Of a DNA stretch of 34,298 nt, positions 14,494-24,400 are shown one piece after another. The position numbers were made by a program, and so were the translations under genes. The notes under the pieces were generated by a model, which saw only the letters and a program-made list of their open reading frames with translations, was not told where the DNA came from and made no database searches. The stretch's first letter is position 1; the number at the start of each line of letters is the position of its first letter. The stretch covers positions 1-34,298 of the forward strand of contig JAKQKQ010000018.1 in NCBI GenBank assembly GCA_029560585.1, written 5' to 3'. The DNA is from Verrucomicrobiota bacterium (lineage in GTDB: Bacteria > Verrucomicrobiota > Verrucomicrobiia > JADLBR01).

Positions 14494-14881
14494 GATCGCT
14501 CTCCTATGATCGCCGGTTTTTCGCAAGGCAACATCATGCGCCACTTTGTCGTCACGGAGAAGGGGCCATCTGGGATTTGTCCCTGCTGTTTTTTTGGTTG
14601 CCAGGAGGCTATCAGATCGCCTTGCGGAGGGAAGGAGGGAGAGGAGGGGGATTGGGGTCGGTGTGGTGGGTTGAGTCTGGCAAGAGGGTCTGAAATTGTG
14701 GAACAATGGCACACATCAAATGGCGGAAATGGGTGGTGGTGTGCGAATGGCAATGGGTTGCTGGGTTGGGATCTGAGGGCGATTGAGGTGGCATCGTAGG
14801 ATTCCTGACCCATCGATCCGGCGGCCTGCAAAAGATGGGGTGGATGCGGGGAGGGCGGGGGTGCAGGGTGGGGAGCGGCGT
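14494..14881. other. Divergent intergenic region
   Basis: About 390 bases lie between the divergently read Nudix/TIR unit and the GlnD-like gene. It should hold promoters for both. A ribosome site for the Nudix start is at its left edge and GGGGAG precedes the ATG at 14882. The middle is G-rich on the plus strand, and open frames on either strand there have skewed composition and no motifs. No convincing promoter or structured RNA was identified by eye. Confidence 0.4.
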
Positions 14882-17500
14882 ATGGATGCGGAGGAGGCAC
14901 GGGTCGTGGAGGCGATCGACCGGCTGGGGCCGTCGGAGGCGTATCGGCAACGGATTGGCGAGAATGACGCGTGGATCGCCGGCCCCGATCTGGGGAATGG
15001 GCGGGCGATCGCGCGGGCGCGGACGGCGATCCACACGGCGCTGGTTGCGCGGTGGGCGGGGGAGCAGCATCGGGGCTTTGGATACGACCGGCCGTTCGCG
15101 GTTGTGGCGCTCGGGGGAACGGGCCGTGGGGAGATGACGCCGTGCTCGGACAACGATTTCGCATTTCTCTTTGATGGGGCACTGGAGGGGAATGCGTTCT
15201 TGTTGGAATTGCAGCGGCAGATCCTCCACACGGCCGAGTTCAGGGAGCGCCACGGGTTCACGCTCATGGCGCTGCCCTTCAGTCTGGATGACGCGCCGGA
15301 CATCACCGGGAAGCAACTGAACTCCTTCTTGGACATGAGGCCGGTGTACGACCCTGGCGGGCTGGCGGCGGCATTCCGGGATCGGATCCGGGCGACGTTT
15401 GACCCGTTCGAGCATTTCCTCCACGTGCGGGGTTTCTGGAAGGGGCGGTGGGAGCGGGCGGCGGGCGAATGCGAACGCGTGGATCAATTCGACATCAAGG
15501 ACGACGGCCTGCGGCTGTTCTTGGCCGGTATCTGGACTCTGGCGGGGCGGGGCTTTCTGCACAGCCATGAGGTCTATGAGGGATTGGAGGATCGCCGCGA
15601 TCTGGAGGCCTACGAGTTCCTGCTTCGGATCCGCGCCTTCATCCACCTGCGGCGCCAGCGGGAGGCCCGGGGGGACGGGGCCGGGAAGCGATCGCCCGAC
15701 ATTCTGAAATTCGATGATTTCATCTCGTTTGGCGAGATGCTGGGGCCGGATGCGAAATTGGAGGAGCGATTCGCTTTCGGCAACGAGGTGCGGGGGCGAC
15801 TCCTGTCGGCGCGGCGCCGGGTGGGGCGATTCGCGAAGGGCATCATCGAGGGGGAATTGGGGCGTGGCCGCAGGGTGGGATCCAGCAGCCCGATCGTCTA
15901 TGGGGCCGGTGGCCTGCGGCATTCGGGGGCCGCGGACTCGATCGCGGCCAGGGACAAGAGCCGGGCGTCGCTCTCCCTGCTGCTGGCCTCCCAGCGCTAT
16001 GGCGTTCCCATCGACCCCGCCGAACTGGAGGGGACCTTCCGAAACGCCGGGGATTGGCTCGTGCGGGCGCCGGAGCTGTCGGGGCTTTTCTATGAGCCGA
16101 AGGGGAGCCTGGCCGATTCTTTCGAGTTCCTGAGCCAGATCGATGGTGCCACCGAACGGCTATTCCCGGGATACGCAAAGTATGAATCGTCTCTGGATGC
16201 GCGGGTGATGGCGGAGCGCAAAAGCCTGCGGGGGGCCCTCGAGCGCCAGAAGATGCGCGCGCTGGAGAGGTACGTCCGCGATGGCCGGGCGCGCCTCGAT
16301 GCCGCGCTGTCGGCGAGCGGCGCGGGCGGCGGCGATGGCGAGGTGTCGGTCGAGATCGAGGCGGCGATGCTGGATGCCGACCATCTCGCCGCCGTCAAAC
16401 TCGCGCTCAAGACCAAGCGCCTCCCGGCGACGCCGGACGATCTCGCGAAGCGCCAAGACCAAAGCCTGCCGCTGCACGAACGCCATTCCAGCGGGTTCTC
16501 GGGTATCCTCCTGGAGGCCTACTTCCAGCCGTATGGTGACGAGTGCGACTTCACGCGGGAGACGCTGCGGGTTGCCGAGTTCCTCGTGGCCCATCGGAAG
16601 GCGTTCAAGGAGGGGGCGCGCGCCGCCATGAACGACGCCCGGCAGGTCGAGGAATTCGCCGGTATGTGCGGTAGCGAGCAAATGTTGCGCGCGCTTTTCG
16701 TGTTCACGTGCGCGGACCGGGTGGACTGGGAGTCGGAAAGGAGCGACCCCGCGCGCTGGTTCAACACCCGGGAGCTATACGCGAAGGCGATGCGGGTCTT
16801 TCGCCCGGGGCCGGACCCGGGGCAGTCCCTGCGGGTGGCCGGGTTCGCCCCGGAACAGCTGAGCATCCTGCGGGACTTTGGGGAGGACTTCTTCGCCGGT
16901 GGGTATCGTCGCTACGCGATCCGCTTCGGGGAGCATTTGGCCCGGATGGTCGAAGAGCCGAAGGCGCCGGGCGCGAAGGCCGCCCTCCTGCGCGAGGGGC
17001 AGTCGGTGATCCTGGGCGCGGCCGCGCGGGACTATCGGGGGTTGGCGGCAACGATCAGCGGCGCGCTCTGGAGCAAGGGGATCGACATCCAGCAGGCCCA
17101 CCTCTTTTCGGCCGCGCACTATGGTCTGGCGATGGATTTCTTCCACATTGCGCCGGGTGACAGGCCCGCGCCGGCCGACCTTCCCGCGGTCGTGCAGGAG
17201 GCCATCGGCGAGCGGCGCTTCATCGATGGCGGGGCGGGCCCGGGATTGCCGCGCGTCGATGGGGCTGTTTCGCTCGTGGAATGGAGACCGGGACAGTGGT
17301 GCCTCCGCGCCGAAACCGCCGACGGCGGGAGCGGCATCATTTTCGCCCTGACCTATCGGACCTTCCGATATCTCCGGGGCAACATCTTTGGTCTCACCGC
17401 CCACCGCATCCGGGGCCGGGCCTACGTGGCTGTCTACCTGAGCCTGCCCGAGGATCTGTCGCCCGACGAGGCGAGGGGAATCGTGGGGAAGGAGTTTTGA
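14882..17500 (+). CDS. GlnD-like nucleotidyltransferase with ACT domain
   Basis: This is an 872-residue protein with the layout of PII uridylyltransferase (GlnD). The nucleotidyltransferase signature GGTGRGEMTPCSDNDF is at 78-93, with the two metal-binding aspartates D90 and D92 (GlnD usually SDIDL). A GlnD/GlnE-type helical region follows (residues 190-330). The part where GlnD has its HD uridylyl-removing domain can be aligned by its later motifs (VAEFLVAHRKAFKEGARAAM, QVEEFAGMCGSEQMLRAL, CADRVDW), but the HD metal ligands are not evident; HERHSSG is at that point. A C-terminal ACT-like unit starts ISGALWSKGIDIQQAHLFSA. It may be a paralogue that only transfers nucleotides. It is not next to glutamine synthetase or PII genes. 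The ATG at 14882 follows GGGGAG. Confidence 0.7.
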   Translation: MDAEEARVVEAIDRLGPSEAYRQRIGENDAWIAGPDLGNGRAIARARTAIHTALVARWAGEQHRGFGYDRPFAVVALGGTGRGEMTPCSDNDFAFLFDGALEGNAFLLELQRQILHTAEFRERHGFTLMALPFSLDDAPDITGKQLNSFLDMRPVYDPGGLAAAFRDRIRATFDPFEHFLHVRGFWKGRWERAAGECERVDQFDIKDDGLRLFLAGIWTLAGRGFLHSHEVYEGLEDRRDLEAYEFLLRIRAFIHLRRQREARGDGAGKRSPDILKFDDFISFGEMLGPDAKLEERFAFGNEVRGRLLSARRRVGRFAKGIIEGELGRGRRVGSSSPIVYGAGGLRHSGAADSIAARDKSRASLSLLLASQRYGVPIDPAELEGTFRNAGDWLVRAPELSGLFYEPKGSLADSFEFLSQIDGATERLFPGYAKYESSLDARVMAERKSLRGALERQKMRALERYVRDGRARLDAALSASGAGGGDGEVSVEIEAAMLDADHLAAVKLALKTKRLPATPDDLAKRQDQSLPLHERHSSGFSGILLEAYFQPYGDECDFTRETLRVAEFLVAHRKAFKEGARAAMNDARQVEEFAGMCGSEQMLRALFVFTCADRVDWESERSDPARWFNTRELYAKAMRVFRPGPDPGQSLRVAGFAPEQLSILRDFGEDFFAGGYRRYAIRFGEHLARMVEEPKAPGAKAALLREGQSVILGAAARDYRGLAATISGALWSKGIDIQQAHLFSAAHYGLAMDFFHIAPGDRPAPADLPAVVQEAIGERRFIDGGAGPGLPRVDGAVSLVEWRPGQWCLRAETADGGSGIIFALTYRTFRYLRGNIFGLTAHRIRGRAYVAVYLSLPEDLSPDEARGIVGKEF

Positions 17501-17533
17501 GAGCAGGGGTGTGTGACGGGATGCCCGTTTCCC

Positions 17534-17770
17534 TTAGTTCCTGTGGATTTCGCCGTCTTCGGCGATGCAGAATCGCCCCTCGCAGAACGGGCACCTAACC
17601 GATAGGAGGATCTGTTTCTTGATCACCCCGTTTTGGATTTGTGTCATGTAGGCGATCCCCTTGGAACGGTGCCATTGCCGGGGGCGATGTCGTGCCAGGG
17701 CGATGGCCGCGATGGCCGCACCCACGGCCGTGCCTACGAGGAAGATCATTGTGCCGGATATGAGGGTCAT
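17534..17770 (-). CDS. Small membrane protein with zinc-knuckle-like motif
   Basis: This 78-residue protein has one N-terminal membrane segment (about 3-26, MIFLVGTAVGAAIAAIALA), a basic stretch (RHRPRQWHRSKG), and CPFCEGRFCIAEDGEIH near the end. The cysteine pair resembles half of a zinc ribbon and could bind metal as a dimer. Its ATG overlaps the upstream stop as ATGA, so it is the last gene of a leftward operon headed by the HSP90-like ATPase. It converges with the GlnD-like gene, 33 bases between ends. No function assigned. As a membrane protein at the end of a chaperone-type operon it could be the effector, but this is speculation. Confidence 0.6.
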   Translation of the reverse strand: MTLISGTMIFLVGTAVGAAIAAIALARHRPRQWHRSKGIAYMTQIQNGVIKKQILLSVRCPFCEGRFCIAEDGEIHRN

Positions 17771-17941
17771 GGCGTGTTGTCCGCACCGCGGTTCAGTCGG
17801 GTGGCCTCCGTCTTGTGGATCATGAGCGAATCCATTCGGTGTTGCAGGATCTTGCGCCAAGAGGTGACTTGGAGTCGAACGTCTTCCGCGGCGGCGATGG
17901 GCAGGCTCGTGCGGTGGCGGTTCCTCGGTTTCCGGGCTCAT
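17767..17941 (-). CDS. Small gene with apparent +1 frameshift
   Basis: The ATG at 17941 overlaps the previous stop as ATGA and opens MSPETEEPPPHEPAH. After a CG-rich run (about 17885-17900) the coding signal moves one base, reading AAAEDVRLQVTSWRKIL and HRMDSLMIHKTEATRLNRG, and ends in TGA at 17767-17769, itself overlapping the next ATG. By my count about three quarters of codons in the shifted frame end in G or C, against about 40% in the unshifted frame, supporting the shift. Total length is one base over a multiple of three. The product would be about 58 residues, charged and helical, with no recognised family. It may be a base-call error, a pseudogene, or a programmed shift. Confidence 0.4.
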
Positions 17942-19072
17942 GAGGGGCGCGGATGTAGGGTGAGGACGGGATCGCCGACCAAGGTTTCGGCGTGTCGGCG
18001 ACGGAGGCCGGCGGCGCGGGAGAAGGCATCGGTTTCGAGGCGGGCGTCCTCGGCGTTGGCGATGCGATCGAGGGAGGCCTGCGCCTCGCGAAGCGTGGCG
18101 CGCTCGTCGTTGGTGATATCGGTGGTGGCGCCGTGGCACGCATCGGTGGGTGGCCAATCGAGATCGGCGTCCCAGGGGAGGAGGCCGGCGCGCGCGGAGG
18201 CGGTTGATCCGCGAATCCGCGGCCAATGCGGCGCGGTGGAAATGGAAGAGATGTCTTGGTGGCTCGGGCAACCGGGCGATGGCCTTGGGCTCGCCGGCGA
18301 GGATGAAGGCCCGGGCGATCTCGAAGATCTCCTCGAAGCCGGGGTCCCTGGGCATGCGCGCGCGGGCCGCGGCGTGCGCGGCATCGCGGAGCTGTTCGCG
18401 GAGCGCGGGGTCATCGGCGAGGGTGAGGGACAGACGAAGGTCGAGGAGTTGCGCGCACCGGGCACGGAGTTCGTCGGCGACCATGCCCTTGGGCATGCGG
18501 GCCATCCGTTCGGCGTGTTCGCGCAGCGCCTCGTGCCGCCGCAGGGAGAAGAGGGGCCGCACGATCCACTTCTCGTGGGCGAAGGCCGAGTAACCGGGCG
18601 AGCACTCATGATGTTCGGAGAGCCGCTTGGCGAGCAGGGCGTGCTCCAGGGCCTGGTCATGCCGGCCCCGCGTCCAGTCGAGGAAGGCGCGGAGGAGATG
18701 CGTGCGCTGGCGCATGCCGGGGCGACCGACGCCGTCGCAGTACGCCTCCGCCTCGGAGAGGCGGTCGAGGCAGTCGGCGAGCGAGGCGTGGTGCAGGGCG
18801 ATCATGATGACGTCGGCCCTTGCCGCGATGATCGTGTCCGGCGCGATGTCGGGACGGTCGCAACTGGCGATGGGAAGGAGGAGGCGAAGGGCCTCCTCGT
18901 GCCGGGCATTCCACATGAGCGTGTGGCCCTGGCGGCGGCGTATGGGCAGTATGAAAGCCATGGTTCCCGCGACGCCGGCGGCCTGCTCGTACAGCCGGGC
19001 GGCCAGGCCGGTCTGACCGTTGCGATAGGCGTGGTCGGCGAGCGCGACGAGGAGAGTCGGAGGCTGGTTCAT
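17938..19072 (-). CDS. Helical-repeat (TPR-like) protein with apparent frameshift
   Basis: The ATG at 19072 overlaps the HSP90-like stop as ATGA. The product starts MNQPPTLLVALADHAYRNGQ and consists of helix pairs resembling TPRs (GQTGLAARLYEQAAGVAG, ARHEEALRLLLPIAS, GRHDQALEHALLAKRLSEHH). Around 18190-18215, in a CGCGCGCG run, the coding frame moves by one base: upstream the frame reads HFHRAALAADSRINRL, downstream the other frame reads ARAGLLPWDADLDWPPTDAC and carries very high third-position GC to TGA at 17938. Loss of one CG pair or gain of one base would explain it. The complete protein would be about 378 residues and may act as adaptor of the HSP90-like ATPase. Confidence 0.6.
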
Positions 19073-21207
19073 GGCGCTGAGGTGGGTGGCGAGAGCATGC
19101 CGAGCATGAGGCGCGCGAGTTCCTCGTCGGAGGCTCGGGCGACGCGCTCGCGGAACTCGGCCGGGGAGCGCCCGAAGGAGATGGCCGCCGCGGCGGCCCA
19201 GTCCTCGCCCGAGAGGGATTCGGTCCTTCCTCGGAGGACTCGGCGGAGCGCCGCATTCTGGCGCGCGGCGCGCGAAGCGCTGGCCTCGGCAAGCAGCATC
19301 TGTTCCAGGGCTTCTGTCAGGTGGTTGTGGATGGCCTGCGCATTCGAGGCGGAGAGCCTCCCCTTCGAATGAAGCAGCGCGGAAAAGTAGAGACCCAGGA
19401 GGGCGGTGCCGGTGGCGGTTGCCGTCGGACCGCGTGATGCTGCGGATGAGGGATGGGTGTCTTCCGCGTGTGACGAGGGCATCGCCGGTCGCGCGCCCTC
19501 GATGAGCGCGGTCTCCCGCTGGGCCAGTTGGACCACGAGGGGATTGGCGGCGTTGAGCAGGAGTACGCGCGGCTGCTCGTCGAGTTCGGCGTCCATGGCT
19601 GCCGACAGGCCATCCAGTCCCTTTTGCACGAAGGGGTGATGGAGGAGGAAACGGAGACGATCGCAATTCTCCTGGCGGGGATCCTCGATGAGCGCCGAAC
19701 AGACGCGCGCGGGTTCGAACCGCCGGATGCCGACCGAGACGTGCTTCAAGTTCGCGCCATCGAGCGCCGCGCGGACGGCGTCGAGGAGTGGGCCGAAGGC
19801 CTCGGCCTGTTCATCGGGCAGGCGCGCGTAGAGCTCCTCGCTCTCGAGCGTATCGAGCTTGCGGAGGGTCCACTCCGCGGGGTGGCGGGCGACCAGGCGG
19901 TGCAGCAGTTCCTCCTCGAAGCATTTCCCGGCGCTGATGGCGATCAGGTTGCGCATGCGGCAGATCTCGTAGAAGCGCGCGGCGTCGGCCTCGTCGGTGA
20001 AATAATAGACCGCGGTGGGCGCGCCCGCGGGGGTGGCGGCGCGCTTGCGGTATGCGTCGAGGGTGAGCGAACCCTCGCTCGTCTCGAAGGGCAGGCGCAG
20101 GATGAGCCGGTCGAAGACCCGGTCATCCTGAAGGGCTATGCCCTTGAGGTGGAAGTGGTGCCACTCGGCCAGCCGTGCGAAATAGGCCGGGCTTTCCTCC
20201 GACAGGCGCAGGATGGTCTCGATGATCCGCTCGCCCAAGGCGCGGCGGAGGGCCTGGTACGCGGCGTTGCGGTGGACGTTGTCGCGGGCCGCGGTGGGCT
20301 GGAGGTCGCGGCTGTCGATGATCCCGCGCACGAAGCGCGCCCACTCGGGCAAGAGCTCGGTGTCGCGGGGGCGGATCGACATCCGGTTTTGGAAGAGGTC
20401 CACGCAACCGCTGGTGCCAATGCCCGGCACGCGCTGGTCGGTGACGTAGAGGAGGCCCTGCGTTCGGAGCGCGGGAAGCTGCACGGGGATGACCAGCAGC
20501 GGGAAGTCGCGGTACCGATTGGATAGGTATTGCGTGAGGTACTCCTCGCGCTGGCTGTGGGGCAGGGCCGCCGCCACCTCCCAGGGCGGGCGCACCGCGT
20601 TCACCGGCCCCCGGCCGTTGAGGAAGATCGGCACCGGCAGCAGGTCGGCGTGCTTGCGGATCGCCCCCTCGATGCGCTCCTCGTCGAGGAACTCCGTGAA
20701 GTCGCGGTGGACCGCGGCGATCACCTGCGTGCCCACGTGGGGCATCTCGGAGGTCGGCTCCAAGGTGTACTCGTCGTCGCCGGTGTTGACCCAGTGCCAC
20801 GCCTCGCCGGTGGCGCCATGGCGCGTGTACACGTCCACCCGCTCGGCCACCACGAACGCCGAGAGCAGCCCGATGCCGAACTGCCCGATCGTGGCGACGT
20901 CGATGTTTGCTGACTGTCGCAGCTCGGCGGTCATCGTCCCGGTCCCGGACGAGCCGATGGTGGAGAGGAACTCCTCGATCACAAAACGGTCCATGCCGGG
21001 GCCGTTGTCGGTGAAGGTCACCGTCCGCGCCTCGCGGTCCACGGTCACCTGGATCTCGCCCGCGTGCTCCGGATCGCGCGCGCACCGCAACTGGATCCCG
21101 TCGTGCGCGTTCTGGATCAATTCGCGGACGAAGGCGTCCGCCTCGGGGTACAGGTTCTTGGCCAGCAGCGTGACCAATCCCCGGAAGTTGGACTTCATCT
21201 TCGGCAT
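19069..21207 (-). CDS. HSP90-like (HtpG-type) GHKL ATPase
   Basis: This is a 712-residue protein with a clear GHKL ATP-binding domain: RELIQNAHD at 28-36 (E29 catalytic, N33 Mg-binding), DNGPGM at 67-72, and GQFGIGLLSAF near 108. A middle domain with ARDNV-type arginine loop (PTAARDNVHRNAAYQALRR) follows, as in HtpG. The C-terminal third is not typical of HtpG and has an Ala/Ser-rich stretch. HtpG is about 620 residues, so this is an enlarged paralogue. HSP90-like ATPases of this sort are found in bacterial conflict loci as well as in chaperone roles. A strong ribosome site (AAGGAAG) precedes the ATG at 21207. The stop overlaps the next gene by ATGA, starting a four-gene leftward operon. Confidence 0.85.
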   Translation of the reverse strand: MPKMKSNFRGLVTLLAKNLYPEADAFVRELIQNAHDGIQLRCARDPEHAGEIQVTVDREARTVTFTDNGPGMDRFVIEEFLSTIGSSGTGTMTAELRQSANIDVATIGQFGIGLLSAFVVAERVDVYTRHGATGEAWHWVNTGDDEYTLEPTSEMPHVGTQVIAAVHRDFTEFLDEERIEGAIRKHADLLPVPIFLNGRGPVNAVRPPWEVAAALPHSQREEYLTQYLSNRYRDFPLLVIPVQLPALRTQGLLYVTDQRVPGIGTSGCVDLFQNRMSIRPRDTELLPEWARFVRGIIDSRDLQPTAARDNVHRNAAYQALRRALGERIIETILRLSEESPAYFARLAEWHHFHLKGIALQDDRVFDRLILRLPFETSEGSLTLDAYRKRAATPAGAPTAVYYFTDEADAARFYEICRMRNLIAISAGKCFEEELLHRLVARHPAEWTLRKLDTLESEELYARLPDEQAEAFGPLLDAVRAALDGANLKHVSVGIRRFEPARVCSALIEDPRQENCDRLRFLLHHPFVQKGLDGLSAAMDAELDEQPRVLLLNAANPLVVQLAQRETALIEGARPAMPSSHAEDTHPSSAASRGPTATATGTALLGLYFSALLHSKGRLSASNAQAIHNHLTEALEQMLLAEASASRAARQNAALRRVLRGRTESLSGEDWAAAAAISFGRSPAEFRERVARASDEELARLMLGMLSPPTSAP

Positions 21208-21341
21208 GGCATTCTTCCTTTCCCGCGCCGCGGGATGTGCTGCACCGCGCGGCCGGAGGGAACCTATGCTGGGATGATCGCGCCGTGTACTTCAGGGATT
21301 GCAGGCGGGCTGATCGGGGGGACAGGGGAGAGAAACACTCG

Positions 21342-21373
21342 CGCAGGGACGCAGGGTCGCAGGGAAAAGAAGG
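21342..21373. repeat. CGCAGGGA-type tandem repeat
   Basis: CGCAGGGACGCAGGGTCGCA followed by GGGAAAAGAAGG lies in the gap between the GYF_2-TIR STAND gene and the HSP90-like gene. Units of 9 bases resemble those at 10701-10723. No function is known. Confidence 0.4.
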
Positions 21374-21430
21374 ATACGGCTCGGAATTCGTTCTCTTGGG
21401 TGCGCGGGTGTCCTTGGGCGATAGCGCGCC

Positions 21431-24400
21431 TCAATTCAACCCTCGGGGAGTGGCGTCCCGCCACGCCGGGAAGGCATCGAGGGCAGGCAGGTTCTTGACG
21501 TCGCTCAGCGCGGCGACGAGGGCGGCGAGCAGGGCGTGGGCGTCCGGGGTCAGATTCGCGCGCAGGTGTTCCAGCACTGGGCCCATGGACCATTCCATGT
21601 GAGCGCCCTCGGCTTGGAGCGCGGTCTTGAGGCGACCGAGAAGAATTGCGGAAGTGGGATTTCGGATTTCGGAATGCGGATTGGTCAAAAGATCGCAGGC
21701 CAGTTGGAGCCAGAGGATTCGCGGGACGACGTAGGGCGGGGCCTCGGCGCGGTGCTCCCACGCCTCGCGCGCGTGTTCCCGCGCGTCGTCGAAGCGATCG
21801 GTGAGGAGGCCGATGCGCGCCAAATGGCAGTGGGTGCCGGGGATTTCGAAGCCTCTCGCGAGAACGCGTTCCAGCAGGGCGATGGCTTGGGCGCTGTCTC
21901 CCAGCTTGTAGCTATCCAACGCCGCGGTGCGGAGCTGAAGGGGTGTTGCATCGGGTTTTCTCGCCACAGCGGCAAGCGCCCGAAGGCGCAGCGGGCGGGC
22001 GTCAGCGGCGCGGCCGGTCTTCTCGAGAACGTCGGCCAGTGCCTGGACGCTGGCGAGGGTGTCGGGATGCTCCGGCCCCAGGACCCGCTCGCTCGCCTCC
22101 AGCGCGCGCTGGTAGAGGGGCAGCGCCCCGGCGTAGTCCCCCTTGCTCTCCAGCAGAGCGGCGAGGTTGTTGACGCTGTCGAGGGTGGAGGGATGCTCCG
22201 GCCCCAGGACCCGCTCGCCGACCTGCAGGGCCTGGCGAACGAGCGGCTCCGCCTCTGTCAAGCGGGCCATGGCATCTAAGCGCACCATGACCCTGTTGGC
22301 GATGGGCGGAGCCGTCGTTCGCCCTTGATCGAGCCAGTGGGTTGCGAGCGCGGCGAGGGGTTCGACCTCCCAGCGGTTGTCCCAGTCCAGCCAGCCCTTT
22401 TCGAGAAATCCGAGCCGGCCATGAACGAGTTGCTCGATGGCGCCGATGCGGGCATCCCATTTTGAGGCGAGCGCTGGATCGGTCGCGGCATTCTCGTCGG
22501 GGGGCTCCGCAACGACCTTCTGCACGAGGCGGTGCATGCGCATGACGCGGGGCCGCCGGTCGGGGTCGACGTCCACGACGCTGGGGAGCAGACGGAGGCC
22601 GGCGAGCCGGCGAACGACGCCATCGTGCCAGGGATCGGGGCGCCCCGGGCCGAGGGCGGCGCCGAGTTCGGGGAATGTCTTGGCGACGAGCGCGCGCAGC
22701 CAGGGGATCACCACCTGATCCGGCGGCAGGAGAGCGGCGAACTCGACCGCGAGGCGCTCGGGCGGGGTGAGGCGGTCGAGGGTCGGGCGGATCAGGCGGC
22801 CGAGGAGTTTCTCGTGGTTGTGCCGGCGCAGTTCGACTGAGGCGTCGGCACCGAGGACGTCGAGGACGGGCAGGACATTGGCGCGGATGTCTTCGAGCAT
22901 CGCCTTGCAGGAGAGGTTGGGCTCGTTGGCGAGATGGACGGCGATCGTTTCGATCGCCAGCGCGAAGCCGCCAAGGTCGGCGGCGATCTGGCGGGCGGCG
23001 GCCCGCTCGGATGCGTCGGTGAAGGGGCGGTGCTTCTCGATAAGGCGCACCGCGTCGTCGGGGGGCAGCTCGTCAATGGCGAGCCAGGCGGTGGTTTCGT
23101 GGGCCGCGGCGCGAACCCCGGAGCGTTGCGCGGCGGGCGGCGGCTCCAGCCGTGTGGTGCCGAGCAGGTGCACGATGTCCTGGCCGAGATTGAGGAGGTC
23201 GGTCTGCTGTTTGGATAGCAGCTCGCGGCGATCCACGTTATCGAGCACGAGGAGGACGCGGCCCTTCTCGCGGCCCCAGCGGGCCAGTCCGGCGCGGATC
23301 TTCGGGAAGGACAGATCGAGGCTCTTCTTCTCGTCGTCGGTGAATTCGACGCCGATGTCGGGGGCGAGGTCGCACAGCACGGCGCGCAGGTCGTCGCGCC
23401 CCTCGCAGCGGAGCAGGTAGCGCCCGCCAGGGTACTCGTGGGCGAAGGCGTGGGCGTAGGTGAAGGACAGCTCGGTCTTGCCCATGCCCCCGAGGCCGTG
23501 TACGGCCGCCACCACGCCCATGCGGCGGAGCGAGAGCATTTCGAACAGGGCGTCCAGTTCGCGGAGCCGCCCGACGAAGCAGGGATTGTAGTCGGGAACG
23601 GTGTTCGGCGAGGCCGCGGCCCGGTCCACCCGCTCGGTCCGCTCGCGGATCAGGCGTTCCAATTCAGCGAGGCGGGCCCGCAGGGCTTCGTGGCGCAGCG
23701 CTTCGACGCCCTGCGGCACGAAGGGGTGAAGGTCAAAATGCTGGCGGCGCCGGTAGTTGCCCATCCACGCGGCGTTCTCCTGGTCGGCGGCATCCGGAAA
23801 ACCCGGCACCTCGACGAAGTAAACCGGCGTGATGCCCTCGCTGAGCACGTGGCGCGCGATCTCGTGCTCGACCCACGCCTCCCATTCCCTGCGGCACCAT
23901 TCGCTCTTGAAGTAGTTCGGCGAAAGGAACGCCAGCAGGAGCTTCGACTCGCGCAGGCCCCGGCCGATGCGCCATTCCCAGTTGTCCGACGGCCGGATGT
24001 CTTCCTTGTCGAAAAAGACCCTCAGTTCGTGGCCGCCGGTGGCACGCCGGTGCTCGGCCTGCAGCGCCTCGATGAACGCGGTGACCCAGCCGGCTTCACC
24101 GGGGCGCGCGGGCTGGTTGTCTTTCCGGGCATAGGAAATGAAAAGGTCCCATGGCCCCTCACCAAGCGGCGAGTCGGCGGGTGCTGCGGGTTGGGACGAT
24201 GCCAGCTTCGGCTGCGGGGAGGCGGCGGGCACCTGCGGGGTCTGCGGCGCCGGCGCCATGCCGAAGAGTGTGGCGAGGGTCCGGGAATTGGCATCGCCGG
24301 GCCGCCACGCGACGGCCTCGGGGTGGAGCTGGCCTTCGGCGAGGGCTTGATGGATTTCGTAGAGACAGACGCCTTCGGTGGTCCGGTCATCCTGCGAGAC

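Noticed and set aside
17633-19372. Long plus-strand open frame across the TPR-like and HSP90-like genes
   Set aside because: Composition is that of an antisense shadow in high-GC DNA; the minus strand has motifs, ribosome sites and stop/start overlaps.
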